Source: Orientallactaga sibirica
Taxonomy: Eukaryota > Chordata > Mammalia > Rodentia > Dipodidae
Direction of reading: 5' to 3'
DNA: 64,000 bases
Assembly: GCA_036365145.1 (NCBI GenBank)
Contig: JAEOAD010000888.1
Span: 2,645,501-2,709,500, forward strand
Position 1 is the first letter of the stretch. Every line of letters begins with the position of its first letter. Shown piece after piece: positions 62,455-64,000 of the stretch. The translations under genes and the position numbers were made by a program. Under the pieces are notes generated by a model. It searched no databases and was not told where the DNA came from. It saw nothing but the letters and a program-made list of their open reading frames with translations.

Positions 62455-63130
62455 GGGGCTGTGGATATGGCTCAACAAACAATTAAAGGCACTTTCAAAG
62501 CCTTCCTGCCTGTGTTCAATTCCCCAGCATCCACATAAAGCTGCATGCAAAGTGGTATATGCATCTGGCATTCATTTGTAGCATCTAGACTCTGGCATGC
62601 TCATATATACACATGCATATGCAATGCAAATTTTTTTTTAAGTTAGTCCAGGGCTAGTAAGATGGCTCAGTAGTTAAAGGCACTTAAAAAAAAACCCTGC
62701 TAGAACAGGTTGGATTGCTAAGCACCAATATAAAGCCAGACTCAAAAAGGAATACTAGCCATGTGTGGTGGCACACACCTTTGATCCCAGCACTTGGGAG
62801 GCAGAGGTGGGAGGATCAACATGAATTCAAGGCCACCCTGAGATTACATAGTGAATTCCAGGTAAGTCTGGTACAAAAAAAAAAAAAAATAAGTAATACA
62901 TGCTTGTAGAGTTTGCAGTGGTGTAGGAGGCCCTGGCATTCCCATACTCACACACTGTCTCAAATAAAGCATTCTAGCTGGACATAGTGGCACAGGTCTT
63001 TAATCCCAGCACTGGGGAGATAGAGGTAAGAGGATCACTGTGAGTTTGAGACCAGCCTGAGACTACATAGTGAATTCCAGGTCAGCCTGGGCTAGAGTGA
63101 GATCCTATCTTAAAAAACTAACAAAAATAT
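62455..63130 (+). repeat. Diverged B2-like and B1 SINEs
   Basis: Degraded B2-like at 62458-62630. A B2-like SINE (62650-62740 and 62905-62965) is split by a B1 at 62757-62880. B1 at 62975-63118. Confidence 0.7.
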
Positions 63131-63299
63131 TCATCTACTGAGCTAAATCCTCAACCCTTTGAGCCATTTCTTAGCATGCATTAATTAAGCAACATATGGA
63201 AAGTGTGGTAGATATAATACACCCTTAAAAAAGATGTTTTTAAAGATCAGTTTTTCAGACTATAATTGAAGAAATTGGAAAATCTAGTAATAAAGTTTG

Positions 63300-63980
63300 G
63301 AAACTAGGTGTAGTGCAGTTAATAAGATTACCATGCATTTGAGTCAACCTGAGTCTACAGAGTGAGTTCTAAGTCAGCCTAGACTAGAGTGAAACCCTAC
63401 CTCAAAAAAACTGAATAAGAGCCGGGCGTGGTGGCGCATGCCTTTAATCCCAGCACTCGGGAGGCAGAGGTGGGAGGATTGCTGAGAGTTCGAGGCCACC
63501 TGAGACTACATAGTTAATTCCAGGTCAGCCTGGACCAGAGTGAAACCCTACCTCGAAAAACCAAAAAAAAAAAAAAAAAAAGCTGGGTGGTGGCGCATGC
63601 CTTTAATCGCAGCACTCTGGAGGCAGAAGTAGGAGGATCACCGTGAGTTTGAGGCCACCCTGAGACTACATAGTGAATTCCAGGTCAGCCTGGACTAGAG
63701 TGAGACCCTACCTCGAAAAACCAAAACAAACAAAACAAACCAACAACAACAACAACAAAAAAACCTGAATAAATACATAAAAGTTTGGAAAGTGAAGAAA
63801 GTGAAGCCTGGCATGGTGGCGCACGCCTTTAATCCCAGCACTCGGGAGGCAGAGGTAGGAGGATCGCCGTGAGTTCAAGGCCACCCTGAAACTACATAAT
63901 TAATTCCAGGTTAATTCCAGGTCAGCCTGAGCCAGAGTGAGACCCTACCTCGAGAAACCAAAAAAAAAAAAAAAAGTTTG
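63300..63980 (+). repeat. Four B1 SINEs in a row
   Basis: Degraded copy at 63300-63405, then copies at 63421-63580, 63585-63740 and 63808-63975. The last has a small internal duplication TTAATTCCAGG. Confidence 0.85.
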
Positions 63981-64000
63981 GAAAGTAGAGTCACTAATTT

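Noticed and set aside
56700..64000. CORO1A, the usual mammalian neighbour of BOLA2
   Set aside because: No WD-repeat coding exon was recognisable in this stretch. The gene may lie beyond the window.

Overview
This is mammalian nuclear DNA from a rodent. The most abundant elements are B1-type SINEs (7SL-derived, with the ending GACCCTACCTCGAAAAACC) and B2-like SINEs (tRNA-derived head starting GGGCTGGAGAGATGGCTTAG). L1, ORR1-like MaLR LTRs and an ERV-L-like element are also present. B1 together with B2-like SINEs points to a myomorph rodent. The diagnostic bases are unlike mouse, rat or hamster B1/B2, so a more distant myomorph such as a jerboa-type dipodoid is my best guess, made from memory and not by search.

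The real genes belong to the conserved mammalian neighbourhood SULT1A - SLX1 - BOLA2, present here as two tandem units. Unit 1 has SULT1A copy A (minus, 529-2695, seven coding exons, intact), a decayed remnant of SLX1 exon 1 (about 41990-42187) and BOLA2 copy A (plus, 42576-43157). Unit 2 has SULT1A copy B (minus, 46855-49634, intact), a complete SLX1 (minus, 51570-55540, six exons) and BOLA2 copy B (plus, 55900-56485). SLX1 and BOLA2 are divergent and share a GC-rich promoter. The BOLA2 copies encode the same 86-residue protein. The SULT1A copies are 295 residues each and clearly diverged.

Between SULT1A-A and BOLA2-A lie about 37 kb of nested repeats. They include an RPL22 retropseudogene (6.4 kb), the 5' half of an antisense L1 (10.1-15.06 kb), the 3' end of another antisense L1 (17.1-19.9 kb), two complete non-autonomous MaLR elements in opposite orientation (23.4-25.9 and 30.4-32.2 kb), ERV-L-like provirus pieces with protease, RNase H, integrase and dUTPase remnants (26.5-29.7 and 32.25-34.57 kb), and an HNRNPC retropseudogene (34.9-36.8 kb). 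All of these are inactive. From 56.7 kb to the end the window is non-coding and rich in B1/B2.

The most interesting signals are evolutionary. (i) The same gene trio is duplicated in human 16p11.2, so this looks like a parallel duplication. (ii) Both paralog pairs show sharply bounded near-identical tracts inside otherwise diverged duplicates, the signature of gene conversion. (iii) In SULT1A, one exon of the homogenised tract stays divergent at codons around 141-148, the substrate-selectivity segment known from human SULT1A1/1A3. (iv) A long B2-like SINE subtype carries a near-perfect CTCF core motif and has been sown through the locus.
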